Assembly: GCF_003337425.1 (NCBI RefSeq)
Contig: NZ_QPJU01000004.1
Location: 62,001 to 126,000 of the forward strand
Origin: Extensimonas vulgaris
Lineage (GTDB): Bacteria; Pseudomonadota; Gammaproteobacteria; Burkholderiales; Burkholderiaceae_C
Length of the DNA: 64,000 nucleotides
Direction: 5' to 3'
Positions within the stretch are counted from its first letter, which is position 1. The number at the start of each line of letters is the position of its first letter. The notes beneath the pieces were generated by a model. The model was not told the origin of the DNA. It did no database searches and saw only the letters and a program-made list of their open reading frames with translations. The translations under genes and the position numbers were made by a program. Of the stretch, positions 1 through 9,895 are shown piece by piece.

Positions 1-1150
1 CGTAGTGCGGGCTCACGGCCTGGCCTTCGATCAGGCCGTGGTCCACGCGCACGCCGGGCCCGCTGGGCGGCTGCCACACGAGCACGTCGCCGCTTTGCGG
101 CAAAAAGTCGGCGTAGGGGTCTTCGGCGTACAGGCGCACTTCGATCGCGTGGCCCGCGAGCTGCACCTGTTCCTGCGTCAGCGGCAGCGCCTCGCCGCGC
201 GCCACGGCGATCTGCCAGGCGACGAGGTCCAGCCCCGTGACGCACTCGGTCACCGGGTGCTCCACTTGCAGGCGCGTGTTCATTTCGAGGAAGTAAAAAT
301 TGCCGTCGCGGTCGAGCAAAAACTCCACCGTGCCCGCGCCCACGTAGTTCACGGCGCGCGCCGCGGCCACGGCGGCGGCGCCCATGCGCGCGCGCAGCTC
401 GGGCGAGACGGCGGGCGAGGGCGCTTCTTCGAACACTTTCTGGTGGCGGCGCTGGATCGAACAATCGCGCTCACCGAGGTGGATGATGTTGCCGTGGCGG
501 TCGCCGAACACCTGGATTTCGACGTGGCGCGGCTCGATCACAGCGCGCTCGAGGATCAGCTCGTCGCTGCCGAAGGCATTTTTGGCTTCGGAGCGCGCGC
601 TCGTGAGCGCGTTGGGCAGGTCTTCGGGCCTGGCGACGAGGCGCATGCCACGCCCGCCGCCGCCCGCTGCGGCCTTGACCATGATGGGGAAACCGATTTC
701 GCGTGCCTGCGCGATCAGCGTGGCGTCGGACTGGTCGGCACCCTGGTAGCCGGGCACGCAGGGCACGCCCGCAGCGAGCATCAAGCGCTTGGCGCCGGCC
801 TTGTTGCCCATGTGCAGGATGGCTTCGGGGTCTGGCCCGATGAAGACCAGCCCGGCGTCCTGGCAGGCTTGCGCAAAGGCTTCGTTTTCGGACAAAAAGC
901 CATAGCCCGGGTGCACGGCGTCGGCGCCCGTGCTGGCCGCGGCGCGCAGCAGCGCCTGTATGTTCAGGTAGCTCTCGCGCACGGGCGGCGGGCCTATGCA
1001 CACGGCTTCGTCGGCCAGGGCGACGTGCAGGGCCTGGGCGTCGGCCTCGCTATAGACAGCCACGGTGCGGTAGCCCAGGGCTTGGGCCGTGCGGATCACG
1101 CGGCAGGCGATTTCGCCACGGTTGGCGATCAGGATTTTGCTAAAACGCAT
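1..1150 (-). CDS. Acyl-CoA carboxylase biotin carboxylase subunit (partial, C-terminus outside window)
   Basis: ATP-dependent carboxylation of biotin for an acyl-CoA carboxylase. The protein starts [18 protein letters not shown] and shows the biotin-carboxylase N-terminal domain, the ATP-grasp glycine-rich loop [13 protein letters not shown], the [14 protein letters not shown] stretch and the [13 protein letters not shown] motif. About 383 residues are present; the rest, including any biotinyl (MKM) domain, runs off the left edge. ATG at 1150 lies 8 nt after the carboxyltransferase stop, so the two subunits are co-transcribed. Methylcrotonyl-, geranyl- and propionyl-CoA carboxylases all share this architecture; the substrate cannot be told from this part. 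Family call is firm, substrate is not. Confidence 0.93.
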   Translation of the reverse strand, partial: MRFSKILIANRGEIACRVIRTAQALGYRTVAVYSEADAQALHVALADEAVCIGPPPVRESYLNIQALLRAAASTGADAVHPGYGFLSENEAFAQACQDAGLVFIGPDPEAILHMGNKAGAKRLMLAAGVPCVPGYQGADQSDATLIAQAREIGFPIMVKAAAGGGGRGMRLVARPEDLPNALTSARSEAKNAFGSDELILERAVIEPRHVEIQVFGDRHGNIIHLGERDCSIQRRHQKVFEEAPSPAVSPELRARMGAAAVAAARAVNYVGAGTVEFLLDRDGNFYFLEMNTRLQVEHPVTECVTGLDLVAWQIAVARGEALPLTQEQVQLAGHAIEVRLYAEDPYADFLPQSGDVLVWQPPSGPGVRVDHGLIEGQAVSPHY

Positions 1151-1158
1151 GGGCTTTC

Positions 1159-2778
1159 TCACATCCGGGCCACACCGAAGGTGTTGGGGTTCAGTTGACG
1201 GGCTTCGGCCTCGCGGCACACGGCCAGGGCCATGGCCAGCACGCGGCGCGTGTCGCGCGGGTCGATGATGCCGTCGTCCCACAGGCGCGCCGTGGCAAAG
1301 AAGGCGTGCGACTCCATGTCGAAGCGCTGCAGGATTTCCTCGCGCATGGCCTGCATGGCATCGGCGGGTGGCGTCTTGCCCATGCGGGCAAATTTTTCTT
1401 CGGTGACGATGCGCATCACGGTTGCGGCTTGCTCGCCTCCCATCACGGCCACGCGCGCATTGGGCCAGGCAAAGACGAAGCGCGGGTCGTAGGCGCGACC
1501 GCACATGCCATAGTTGCCGGCGCCGAAGGAGGCGCCGATCATCAGCGTGATGCGCGGCACAGTGGCGTTGGTGACGGCCTGGATCATCTTCGCGCCGTGC
1601 TTGATGATGCCTGCCTGCTCGACGTCCTTGCCCACGAGAAAGCCCGTGGTGTTCTGCAAAAAGACGAGCGGCGTGCCCGATTGGCAGCACAGCTGGATGA
1701 ATTGCGCGGCCTTGGTCGCGCCTTGCGGATCGATGGGGCCGTTGTTGCCGAGGAAGCCGCAGGGCTGTCCTTCGATGGAGCCCATGCCACACACCGTGGC
1801 GCTGCCGTACAAGGCCTTGAACTCGAGGAAGTCGGAATCGTCGATGATGCGCGCGAGCACCTCGCGCACGTCGTAGGGGTGGCGAAAATCGACGGGCACC
1901 GTGCCCACGATTTCGTCGATGGCGTAGCGCGGCTCTTTCCAGCTTTTAGGGGCGCGCAGTGGCAGCTTGTCGTTCCAGGGCAGGCGCGCCATGATGTCGC
2001 GCGCAATGCGGATGCCGTCGGCGTCGTCCTCGGCCAGGTATTCGGCCACGCCCGAGGTAGTGCAGTGCATTTCGGCCCCGCCCAGTTCCTCGTCGGTGGC
2101 GATTTCGCCCGTCGCGGCCTTGAGCAGTGGCGGGCCGGCCAAAAAGGCCTTGGCGCGTCCGCGCACCATGATCACGTAGTCGGACATGCCGGGCAGGTAG
2201 GCGCCGCCGGCCGTCGAGTGCCCGTGCATCACGCAGATCTGCGGAATGCCTGCGGCCGACAGGCGTGCCTGGTTGGCAAAGCCGCGCCCGCCCTCGATGA
2301 AGACCTCGCCCACGTGCATGAGGTTGGCGCCGCCCGATTCGACGAGACGGATGACGGGCAGCTTGTTTTCCATCGCGATGGCTTCTGCACGCAAGCCCTT
2401 GCGCATGCCCATGGGTGTGATGGTGCCGCCCTTGATGGCACTGTCGGACGCGATCACCACGCAGCGCACGCCCGACACCCGGCCGATGCCGGTGATGATG
2501 CCGCCACCGAGCACGTTCTTGTCGCCATCGTCGTCGTGCATGCGCAGGCCCGCGAGCGTGGAAAACTCCAGCCATTCGGAGCCGCGATCGAGCAGCAGCG
2601 CGATGCGCTCGCGCGGCAGTAGCTGCTTGCGCGCGCGAAACTTGGCCTCCTGGCTGTTGGAGGTGTTGCGCACGCGGTCTTCATAGTCGCGGAAGTGGTG
2701 GATCAGCGCGAGCATCTGCTCGCGCTCGCGCTGAAAGCTCTGCGATTGCGGATCGACTTGGCTTTGGATGACGGGCAT
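1159..2778 (-). CDS. Acyl-CoA carboxylase carboxyltransferase (beta) subunit, MccB/AtuC-like
   Basis: Transfers the carboxyl group from carboxybiotin to an acyl-CoA. 539 residues starting [13 protein letters not shown], the usual length for methylcrotonyl/geranyl-CoA carboxylase beta chains. Two crotonase-like halves are visible: the N-terminal half with [13 protein letters not shown] and VESGGANL, the C-terminal half with [15 protein letters not shown]-like residues ([10 protein letters not shown]) and [19 protein letters not shown]. It ends FGVARM, like MCC beta chains. It lies between the FadB-like gene (16 nt upstream) and the biotin carboxylase (8 nt downstream). No HMG-CoA lyase is in the window, so leucine degradation is not shown; geranyl-CoA or another branched enoyl-CoA is equally possible. 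Confidence 0.92.
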   Translation of the reverse strand: MPVIQSQVDPQSQSFQREREQMLALIHHFRDYEDRVRNTSNSQEAKFRARKQLLPRERIALLLDRGSEWLEFSTLAGLRMHDDDGDKNVLGGGIITGIGRVSGVRCVVIASDSAIKGGTITPMGMRKGLRAEAIAMENKLPVIRLVESGGANLMHVGEVFIEGGRGFANQARLSAAGIPQICVMHGHSTAGGAYLPGMSDYVIMVRGRAKAFLAGPPLLKAATGEIATDEELGGAEMHCTTSGVAEYLAEDDADGIRIARDIMARLPWNDKLPLRAPKSWKEPRYAIDEIVGTVPVDFRHPYDVREVLARIIDDSDFLEFKALYGSATVCGMGSIEGQPCGFLGNNGPIDPQGATKAAQFIQLCCQSGTPLVFLQNTTGFLVGKDVEQAGIIKHGAKMIQAVTNATVPRITLMIGASFGAGNYGMCGRAYDPRFVFAWPNARVAVMGGEQAATVMRIVTEEKFARMGKTPPADAMQAMREEILQRFDMESHAFFATARLWDDGIIDPRDTRRVLAMALAVCREAEARQLNPNTFGVARM

Positions 2779-2794
2779 GGGGGCTTTCCCTCGC

Positions 2795-4927
2795 TCAACG
2801 GGTGTAGAAGGCGGCACCGCGCTGGGCCATGTCGCGCAGCAACTGGGGCGGGGCGAAACGCGGGCCGACGCGCTGCGCCAGCGCATCGCAGGTCTGGACG
2901 AACTCGGCCACGCCCACGGTGTGGATCTGGCCAATCGGGCCGCCGAGGTAGGGCGGAAAGCCCCAGCCCAAAATGGCGCCCACATCGGCGTCGATGGGCG
3001 CGAGCAGCACCTTTTCTTCGAGGCAGCGCGCGGTTTCGACCGACTGGATGAACATCAGGCGTTGCTTGACGTCCGCCACGCTGGGCTGCGTTGCGGCTTG
3101 TGGGAACTCCTGCGCGAGGCCAGTCCACAGGTGTTTGGGCGCGCCTTGCGGGTAGTCGTAAAAGCCCTGGCCGGTTTTTTTGCCCAGGCGCCCGAGTTTG
3201 TCCACCATGCGCTCGCAGACCTCGTCGATGGCGCTGCGCTGGTAGGCTGGGCCGAGGTCGGCCGCGGTTTGTTTGCGGATGCGTGCCATGAGTTCGAGCG
3301 ACACTTCGTCGGCCAGTGCGAGCGGCCCCACGGGCATGCCGCACATGCGGCCGGCGTTTTCGATCAGGGCCGGCGCCACGCCCTCGGCGAGCAGCGCCAG
3401 GCCCTCACCGACGTAGGTCGAGAACACGCGGCTGGTGTAGAAGCCGCGGCTGTCGTTGACGACGATGGGCGTCTTGCGGATCGCCTTGACGAAGTCCATG
3501 GCGCGTGCGAGGCACTCGTCGCTCGTCGCCTTGCCGCGGATGATCTCGACAAGCGGCATCTTGTCCACAGGTGAGAAGAAGTGCAGGCCGATGAAGTTCG
3601 CCGGGCGCGCCGAGGCTTCGGCCAGGCCCGTGATGGGCAGCGTGCTGGTGTTGGACGCAAAGATGGCCGTCGGTGCGAGCTGGGCTTCGGCCTTGCGCGT
3701 GACCTCGGCCTTGATGGCGCGGTCTTCGAACACGGCCTCGATCACGATGTCGCAACCGGCGAGCGCAGCGAAATCGGTCGTGGGCTGGATCAGCGCAAGC
3801 TTGGCGTCGCGCTCGGCCTCGCCCATGCGCTTGGCGGCCACGCGCTTGTTCCACAGCTCTTCGCTATAGCCCTTGCCTTTGTTCGCAGCATCGAGGCTGG
3901 TGTCGAGCAGCACCACCTGCATGCCCGCTTCGGCACACACATAGGCAATGCCCGCGCCCATCATGCCCGCGCCCAGGACGCCGACCTTGCGGTAGCTGGC
4001 CTTGGGTACCCCCTTGGGGCGCGAGGCGAGCTTGTTCGCGTCGCCGATGCCGAAGAACAGCGAGCGGATCATGTTCTTCGACACCTTGCCCGTCGCGAGC
4101 TTGACGAACTCGCGCCCTTCGACCTTGCAGCCCGTGTCTATGTCCACCTGGCAGCCGTTATAGACGCTGCTCAGGATGGCTTCGGGCGCCGGGTAGTTGC
4201 CGAAAGTCTTGGCGTGCAGCATGGCGTTGCCGACCGTGAAGATCTCGTAGCCCACGGGGCTTTGCACCGCGCCGCCGGGCAGCTTGAAGCCTTTGCGATC
4301 CCAGGGCTGTACGGCGTTCTTCGGGCCTTCGGTGAGCAGCCACTCTTTGGCGCGCGCGAGCAATTGCTCGGCGGGCACGACCTCATCGACGAGTCCGGCT
4401 TCGAGGGCCTTTTGGGGAGCCAGCTTTTTGCCTTCGAGCAGCAAGGGCAGGGCACTGCGCAAGCCGATCAGGCGCGGCAGGCGCTGCGTGCCGCCGCCAC
4501 CAGGCAGCAGGCCGATGGAGACTTCGGGCAGGCCGATCTGGGCCTTGGGGTTGTCGGCCGCAATGCGGCGGTGGCAGGCCAGCGCGACTTCGTAGCCGCC
4601 GCCGAGCGTGGTGCCGTTGAGCGCGGCGACGAAGGGCTTGCCGCTTTTTTCGATGCCGCGCAGCAAAGTGTGCAGGCGCGCGACGAAGTCCATCAGGCCT
4701 TGCACGTCGGTGATCGCGAGCATCATGTTCAGGTCGGCACCGGCGATGAAGTCGGGCTTGGCCGAGGCGATGATCACGCCCTTGACGGCAGCGTCTGCCA
4801 CGGCCTTGCGCACGGCCTCGCTGAACGCGGGGATGGATTGTTCGTTGAGGACGTTCATCGGCACGTCCTGCATGGCCCAGGTGATGGTGGCGATGCCGTC
4901 GGCATCCACCTTGTAGTCGATCGTCAT
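2795..4927 (-). CDS. FadB/FadJ-type 3-hydroxyacyl-CoA dehydrogenase / enoyl-CoA hydratase
   Basis: Bifunctional beta-oxidation enzyme (hydration of 2-enoyl-CoA, then NAD-dependent oxidation). 710 residues from MTIDYKVDADG. The hydratase domain (about 1-190) has both oxyanion-hole stretches (FIAGADL, TLGGGYE) and the two expected glutamates (GGGYE and GLPEVSIGLLPG). A linker helix leads to the dehydrogenase domain, whose Rossmann motif VLGAGMMGAGIAYV begins near residue 315, followed by HFFSPVDKMPLVEII and two C-terminal HCDH domains. The ATG at 4927 was preferred over an upstream in-frame one because the family begins here. 55 nt downstream of the thiolase; acts with it in one operon. Confidence 0.95.
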   Translation of the reverse strand: MTIDYKVDADGIATITWAMQDVPMNVLNEQSIPAFSEAVRKAVADAAVKGVIIASAKPDFIAGADLNMMLAITDVQGLMDFVARLHTLLRGIEKSGKPFVAALNGTTLGGGYEVALACHRRIAADNPKAQIGLPEVSIGLLPGGGGTQRLPRLIGLRSALPLLLEGKKLAPQKALEAGLVDEVVPAEQLLARAKEWLLTEGPKNAVQPWDRKGFKLPGGAVQSPVGYEIFTVGNAMLHAKTFGNYPAPEAILSSVYNGCQVDIDTGCKVEGREFVKLATGKVSKNMIRSLFFGIGDANKLASRPKGVPKASYRKVGVLGAGMMGAGIAYVCAEAGMQVVLLDTSLDAANKGKGYSEELWNKRVAAKRMGEAERDAKLALIQPTTDFAALAGCDIVIEAVFEDRAIKAEVTRKAEAQLAPTAIFASNTSTLPITGLAEASARPANFIGLHFFSPVDKMPLVEIIRGKATSDECLARAMDFVKAIRKTPIVVNDSRGFYTSRVFSTYVGEGLALLAEGVAPALIENAGRMCGMPVGPLALADEVSLELMARIRKQTAADLGPAYQRSAIDEVCERMVDKLGRLGKKTGQGFYDYPQGAPKHLWTGLAQEFPQAATQPSVADVKQRLMFIQSVETARCLEEKVLLAPIDADVGAILGWGFPPYLGGPIGQIHTVGVAEFVQTCDALAQRVGPRFAPPQLLRDMAQRGAAFYTR

Positions 4928-4982
4928 GGTGAAAATCCTGGTGAAATGGAGTGAAACCTGCGTGCTCCGGGGTGCAGCCGGG

Positions 4983-6191
4983 TCAGACGCGCTCGATGAT
5001 GGTGGCGGTGCCCATGCCGGCGCCCACGCACAGCGTGACCAGCCCGGTAGCAAGGTTGCGGCGCTCGAGTTCGTCGAGCACGGTGCCCAGGATCATCCCG
5101 CCCGTCGCGCCCAGCGGGTGCCCCATGGCGATGGCGCCGCCATTGACGTTCATCTTGTCGTGCGGCACGTCCATCACGTCCATGAAGCGCAGCACCACCG
5201 CGGCAAAGGCCTCGTTGAGCTCGTACAGGTCGATGTCCGAGGCCTTCATGCCCGCGAGCTTGAGCGCTTTTTCGGCCGAATACGATGGCCCCGTCAACAT
5301 GATGGTGGGCTCGCTGCCGACAGAGGCGAAGGCGCGGATGCGTGCACGCGGCTTGAGGCCCATGCGCTGACCGACCTCGGCGTTGCCGATCAGCACGGCC
5401 GAGGCGCCATCGACGATGCCGGACGAATTGCCCGCGTGGTGCACGTGGGTGATGCGCTCCAGCGTGGGGTAGCGCTGGATGGCGACGCCGTCGAAGCCAT
5501 ATTGCTCGCCCTGCACCTTGAATGAAGGCTCGAGTTTGGCGAGCGACTCGAGCGTGGTTTCCGGGCGCATGTGCTCGTCGTGGTCGAGCACGGTGCAGCC
5601 GTTGACGTCCTTGACGGGCACGATGGACTTGGCAAAGCGCTTTTCTGCCCAGGCCTGCGCGGCGCGGCGCTGGCTCTCGACGGCGTAGCGGTCGAGATCC
5701 TCTCGGCTGTAGCCATACAGGCTTGCGATGAGGTCGGCCGAAATTCCTTGCGGCACGAAGTAGGTCGGGATGGCGACGGCCGGATCGACGGCCCAGGCGC
5801 CGCCGCTCGTGCCCATGGGTACGCGGCTCATGCTTTCGACGCCGCCGCCAATGGCCAGCGGTGACTGGCCGGACATGACTTTGGCCGCAGCCATGTTGCA
5901 GGCTTCGAGCCCGGACGCGCAAAAACGGTTCACCTGCACGCCGGCCACGCTCTGGTCGTAGCCCGCCGTGATCGCAGCCACGCGCGCGATGTTCGCGCCC
6001 TGTTCGGCCGCGGGTTCGACGCAGCCAAGAATCACGTCATCGACCAGGGCGGTGTCGAGCTGGTTGCGGTCGCGCAGCGCCTGCAGCGCCGTGATCGCGA
6101 GCTGGATCGGCGTCGTGCCGTGCAGGGCGCCGGAGCTGCGGCCCTTGCCGCGCGGCGTGCGCACGGCGTCGTAGATGAAGGCTTCGGTCAT
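4983..6191 (-). CDS. Thiolase (acetyl-CoA C-acyltransferase)
   Basis: Thiolytic cleavage of 3-ketoacyl-CoA to acetyl-CoA and a shortened acyl-CoA. 402 residues from MTEAFIYDAVRTPRGKG. The nucleophilic cysteine is in NRFCASGLEAC (about C91), the catalytic histidine in MGHPLGATGG (about H358) and the second cysteine in LCVGAGMG (about C388). The glycine-rich loop NGGAIAMGHP is intact. It lies 38 nt after the acyl-CoA dehydrogenase and before the FadB-like gene, giving a complete beta-oxidation set. Degradative thiolase is favoured over PhaA-type by the context, but both share these motifs. Confidence 0.95.
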   Translation of the reverse strand: MTEAFIYDAVRTPRGKGRSSGALHGTTPIQLAITALQALRDRNQLDTALVDDVILGCVEPAAEQGANIARVAAITAGYDQSVAGVQVNRFCASGLEACNMAAAKVMSGQSPLAIGGGVESMSRVPMGTSGGAWAVDPAVAIPTYFVPQGISADLIASLYGYSREDLDRYAVESQRRAAQAWAEKRFAKSIVPVKDVNGCTVLDHDEHMRPETTLESLAKLEPSFKVQGEQYGFDGVAIQRYPTLERITHVHHAGNSSGIVDGASAVLIGNAEVGQRMGLKPRARIRAFASVGSEPTIMLTGPSYSAEKALKLAGMKASDIDLYELNEAFAAVVLRFMDVMDVPHDKMNVNGGAIAMGHPLGATGGMILGTVLDELERRNLATGLVTLCVGAGMGTATIIERV

Positions 6192-6229
6192 GGTGGGGCT
6201 TTCCTCGAGAGTGGATTTCGGGGGTCGCA

Positions 6230-7366
6230 TCAAAGCGTGCGGCCGATGATTTCTTTCATGATTTCGTTCGTGCCGCCGTAGATGCGCGTGACGCGCGTAT
6301 CGGCAAAGGCGCGGGCAATGGGGTATTCCCACATGTAGCCGAAGCCGCCGAACATCTGCAGGCATTGATCGACGATCTTGCAGTGCAGGTCGGTAGTCCA
6401 GTATTTGGCCATGGCCGCGGTGGCGGCGTCGAGCTGGCCTTGCAGCAGCAATTCGAGCAATTTATCGACGAACACGCGCGCCACCTGCACCTCGGTCTTG
6501 ATCTCGGCGAGCTTGAAGCGGTTGTGCTGGAAGTCGATCACGGGCTGGCCGAACACCTTGCGCTCTTTGGTGTAGGCAAGCGTCCAGTCGAGCGCGGCCT
6601 CGGCGCCCGCGACTGCGGCAATCGCGATCTGCATGCGCTCCCAGGCAAGCTCCTGCATGAGCAGGAAAAAGCCCTTGCCTTCGCCGCCGAGGATGTTGCT
6701 CACGGGCACACGCACGTTATCGAAAAACAGCTCCGACGTGTCCTGCGCCTTCATGCCGATTTTTTCGAGGTTGCGTCCGCGCTGAAAGCCGGGGCGGTTC
6801 GTCTCGACGAGCACCAGCGTCGTGCCCTTGGCGCCCTTGTTGGGGTCGGTCTTGGTGACCACGATCACCACGTCGGCGTTCTGGCCGTTGGTGATGAAGG
6901 TTTTCTGGCCGTTGATGACGAGTTCGTCACCTTCGCGCAGCGCCTGTGTGCGCACACTCTGCAGGTCGCTGCCGGCGCCGGGTTCGGTCATCGCAATGGC
7001 GCCTATGGCTTCGCCTGCGGCCATTTTGGGCAGCCAGGTTTTTTTCTGTTCTTCGGTGCCATAAGCCAGGATGTAGGGCGCGACGATGTCGGAATGCAGG
7101 CCAAAGCCCAGGCCGCTGGCGCCAGCGCGCGCGACCTCCTCGATCAGCACGGCGCTGTGCAAGCGCGTGCCACCGCCACCACCGTACTGTTCGGGGATCG
7201 CCGGGCACAGCAGGCCCGCGGCACCGGCCTTGCGCCAGACTTCGCGCGGCACGATGCCTTGTTCTTCCCAGGCGGCATGATGGGGGATGACCTCTTCCTC
7301 GAGAAAGCGGCGAACCTGGTCGCGGAAAAGTTCATGTTCTTCCTGAAAGATGGTGCGAGCGAGCAT
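6230..7366 (-). CDS. Acyl-CoA dehydrogenase
   Basis: FAD-dependent alpha,beta-dehydrogenation of an acyl-CoA; the first step of the operon's beta-oxidation route. 378 residues from MLARTIFQEEHELFRDQVRRF. FAD/substrate motifs MTEPGAGSDLQ and FITNG are present, as is the C-terminal FGGFGYMWEYPIARAF stretch. The usual catalytic YEGT near the C-terminus is YGGT here; in such members the base is expected in the helix with AWERMQ, as in isovaleryl- and long-chain acyl-CoA dehydrogenases (inference). First gene of the leftward operon, 102 bp from the divergent TetR gene. Confidence 0.93.
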   Translation of the reverse strand: MLARTIFQEEHELFRDQVRRFLEEEVIPHHAAWEEQGIVPREVWRKAGAAGLLCPAIPEQYGGGGGTRLHSAVLIEEVARAGASGLGFGLHSDIVAPYILAYGTEEQKKTWLPKMAAGEAIGAIAMTEPGAGSDLQSVRTQALREGDELVINGQKTFITNGQNADVVIVVTKTDPNKGAKGTTLVLVETNRPGFQRGRNLEKIGMKAQDTSELFFDNVRVPVSNILGGEGKGFFLLMQELAWERMQIAIAAVAGAEAALDWTLAYTKERKVFGQPVIDFQHNRFKLAEIKTEVQVARVFVDKLLELLLQGQLDAATAAMAKYWTTDLHCKIVDQCLQMFGGFGYMWEYPIARAFADTRVTRIYGGTNEIMKEIIGRTL

Positions 7367-7436
7367 GACAGTCCTGTGGTGGGAGTTGAAAAGAATGAAA
7401 GGCGAGGGAAACAAGAAACCCGATCCGAGGTCAATC

Positions 7437-7451
7437 AAACGCTTGTTAGTT
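7437..7451. promoter_or_regulatory. Candidate operator between the divergent dehydrogenase and TetR genes
   Basis: In the 102-bp divergent intergenic region, 7437-7451 reads (minus strand) AACTAACAAGCGTTT. It contains an imperfect inverted repeat CAAACGCTTG and shares AACTAACAA plus GTT with 11565-11579 upstream of the enoyl-CoA hydratase gene. It starts 18 bp before the TetR ATG, a position suited to autoregulation. Recognition by the neighbouring TetR protein is inference. Confidence 0.4.
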
Positions 7452-7468
7452 ATGCTAAAGTTTACACC

Positions 7469-8095
7469 ATGAAAAAGCCTGCTGCCGACGACCAAGTTCC
7501 TGCGCTTTCGCGCAAAGAGGAAATCCTTGCCGCAGCGGCAAGCCTGTTTCGGCAGCAGGGCTTCGAGCGCACTTCGGTACGCGAAATCGCTCAGGCGCTG
7601 GGCATGACCTCGGGTTCGTTGTTCTATCACTTCGCCTCCAAGGAAGATCTGCTCGTGATGATCATGGAAGAGGGCTTGCGCGCGATCACGCGCTCGGTGC
7701 AGCAGGCACGGGACAGCGAAGCACAACTGCCGCAACGCTTGCTTGCGATGATGCGCCGCCATCTGGCTGCGCTGCTCGGCCCGCGGCTCGATGCGATGAG
7801 CGTTTTGCTTTATGAGTGGCGCAGTCTTTCGCCCGCAGCTCAGGCGAAGGTGTTGGCTTTGCGCGATGCCTATGAGGATTTGTGGACGCAGTCTTTGCAA
7901 CAAGCTGCCGATCAAGGCTGCATCGATGCGGACGTGGCGCTGGTGCGCCAGACTTTGCTCGGTGCACTCAACTGGTCGGCGCAGTGGTACAAGCCCGGTG
8001 GCCGCCTGGATATAGACACCCTCGCGCAGCGCATGTTCGTCATGCTTTTTCCACGCATGGCGGTATCGCTGCCGCAGTCGCTGGCTGTCGCCTGA
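7469..8095 (+). CDS. TetR/AcrR-family transcriptional regulator
   Basis: Likely acyl-CoA-responsive repressor of the surrounding catabolic genes. 208 residues from MKKPAADDQ. The N-terminal TetR HTH spans about residues 15-62 (EEILAAAASLFRQQGF, SVREIAQALGMTSGSLFYHF). The C-terminal domain contains GALNWSAQWYKPGG, a pattern seen in KstR2/PaaR-like members that bind CoA thioesters. It is divergent from the acyl-CoA dehydrogenase operon and 110 bp upstream of an acyl-CoA synthetase gene. The ligand and regulon are inferred from position only. Confidence 0.9.
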   Translation: MKKPAADDQVPALSRKEEILAAAASLFRQQGFERTSVREIAQALGMTSGSLFYHFASKEDLLVMIMEEGLRAITRSVQQARDSEAQLPQRLLAMMRRHLAALLGPRLDAMSVLLYEWRSLSPAAQAKVLALRDAYEDLWTQSLQQAADQGCIDADVALVRQTLLGALNWSAQWYKPGGRLDIDTLAQRMFVMLFPRMAVSLPQSLAVA

Positions 8096-8205
8096 CAGCC
8101 CATGGCGTAGCCCAACAATAGTTCACCATACTCGGGTAACTGCTGAGACGCAGCGGGCCGAGCACCCATAAAAATACCCCTTTCCCCGCACCCTTAAGGA
8201 GACGA

Positions 8206-9846
8206 ATGAACATGCAAAAGTCCAGCATCCCCTCGACCATGATGCAAGTGCCCCTGTCGCTCAACCATTTTCTCGAGCGCGCCGGCGTCTATCACGGCAA
8301 AAGCGAAATCGTCTCGCGCCTGCCGGACAAGTCTTTGCACCGCTACACCTACGCAGACTTCCACCGTCGCGCCAAGGCGCTCGCCGAGGTGCTGGTCAAG
8401 GCGGGCGTCCAGCCCGGCGATCGCGTGGCCACGCTGATGTGGAACCATTACGCGCACCTCGAGTGCTACTTCGGCATTCCAGCCGCGGGCGCGGTGATGC
8501 ACAACCTCAACCTGCGCCTGTTTCCGCACGACATCGCCTTCATCGTGAACCACGCGAAGGATCGCTTTCTGCTTGTCGATGACGTGCTGCTGCCACTGCT
8601 CGCCCAGTTTGCCAAGGACGTGAATTTCGAGCGCATCATCGTCGTGCCGCTCACGGGCCAGCCCGTCCCCGCGCCTTATGAAGACTATGAAAAGTTCATC
8701 GGCGCCGCCACGGGCGACTTTCAATACGTCGAGCTCGACGAAAACGCCCCCAGCGGCATGTGCTACACCTCGGGCACCACGGGCAACCCCAAGGGCGTGG
8801 TGTATTCGCACCGCTCCACGGTGCTGCACTCGCTGGTCGCGGCCTTGCCTGGCGGGCTGAACATTTCGGGGGCGGACACGGTGCTGCCCGTCGTGCCCAT
8901 GTTCCACGCCAACGCCTGGGGATTGCCCTATGTGGCGACGTTCATGGGCGCCAAGCAGGTGTTCCCGGGGCCGCACCTCGATTCGGAATCTCTGCTCGAC
9001 CTGTACCAGCGCGAGCGCGTGACGATCACGGGTGGCGTGCCCACGATCTGGCTCTCGCTGCTGCAAACCTTGCGCTCCAATCCTGGCAAATATGATCTGG
9101 TACCGGGGATGCGCATGCTCGTGGGTGGCTCGGCGGCGCCGGAATCTCTGTTCCGCGGCTTCGACGAACTTGGCCTGGTGGTCGGTACCGCTTGGGGCAT
9201 GACCGAAACCTCACCGCTGGGCACCGTCTCCACGCTCAAGCCGTGGATGCTCGCCTTGCCCAAAGACCAGCAATACGCCTACCGCGTCAAGCAGGGTATG
9301 GCGGCGCCGCTCGTCGAGATTCGCCTCATGGGCGATCATGGCGAGGTGCCGTGGGATGGCAAATCGGTCGGTGAAATTCAGGTGCGCGGCCCCTGGATCA
9401 CGGGCAGCTACCACGAAACCCCGGTAAGCGAGGCCAATTTCACCGCCGATGGCTGGCTGCGCACCGGCGACGTCGGCACCATTGACCCCGAGGGTTTTTT
9501 GCAGCTGACCGACCGCACCAAGGACTTGATCAAGTCCGGCGGCGAGTGGATCAGCTCGGTCGATCTCGAAAACAACCTCATGGGCCACCCGGCGGTGCTC
9601 GAGGCCGCCGTGATCGCCGTGCCGCACCCGCGCTGGGCCGAGCGTCCGCTCGCCGTAGTGGTGCTGCGCCCCGGAATGAGCGCTACGGCCGAAGAGCTGC
9701 GCGAGCATCTGGCCAAGACTTTCGCGAAGTGGCAGTTGCCCGACGCTTTCGTGTTTGTCAATGAAATCCCGCGCACCTCGACGGGCAAGTTCCTCAAGAC
9801 CAAGCTGCGCGAGATGTACAAAGACTGGAAGTGGGAGCAAGAGTAA
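8206..9846 (+). CDS. Acyl-CoA synthetase (AMP-forming), medium/long-chain AlkK-like
   Basis: Activates a fatty or related acid to its CoA thioester via an acyl-adenylate. 546 residues. The AMP-binding P-loop YTSGTTGNPKGV begins near residue 187, GTAWGMTETSPLG is the A5 motif, GWLRTGDVGTIDPEGFLQLTDRTKDLIKSGGEWIS-type A7/A8 motifs follow, and the catalytic lysine lies in TSTGKFLKTKLRE. SD AAGGAG at 8196-8201; ATG 8206 is 4 nt away and an alternative ATG at 8212 is 10 nt away. First of two adjacent ligases; likely feeds the acyl-CoA dehydrogenase operon. Confidence 0.93.
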   Translation: MNMQKSSIPSTMMQVPLSLNHFLERAGVYHGKSEIVSRLPDKSLHRYTYADFHRRAKALAEVLVKAGVQPGDRVATLMWNHYAHLECYFGIPAAGAVMHNLNLRLFPHDIAFIVNHAKDRFLLVDDVLLPLLAQFAKDVNFERIIVVPLTGQPVPAPYEDYEKFIGAATGDFQYVELDENAPSGMCYTSGTTGNPKGVVYSHRSTVLHSLVAALPGGLNISGADTVLPVVPMFHANAWGLPYVATFMGAKQVFPGPHLDSESLLDLYQRERVTITGGVPTIWLSLLQTLRSNPGKYDLVPGMRMLVGGSAAPESLFRGFDELGLVVGTAWGMTETSPLGTVSTLKPWMLALPKDQQYAYRVKQGMAAPLVEIRLMGDHGEVPWDGKSVGEIQVRGPWITGSYHETPVSEANFTADGWLRTGDVGTIDPEGFLQLTDRTKDLIKSGGEWISSVDLENNLMGHPAVLEAAVIAVPHPRWAERPLAVVVLRPGMSATAEELREHLAKTFAKWQLPDAFVFVNEIPRTSTGKFLKTKLREMYKDWKWEQE

Positions 9847-9895
9847 GCGGGAAGCAGTCATCCCCATCCTCCATCTATACCAAGGAGACAAAACC

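Noticed and set aside
5-1198. 397-codon plus-strand frame at the left edge
   Set aside because: The minus strand encodes a clear biotin carboxylase; the plus-strand product has no recognisable motif.
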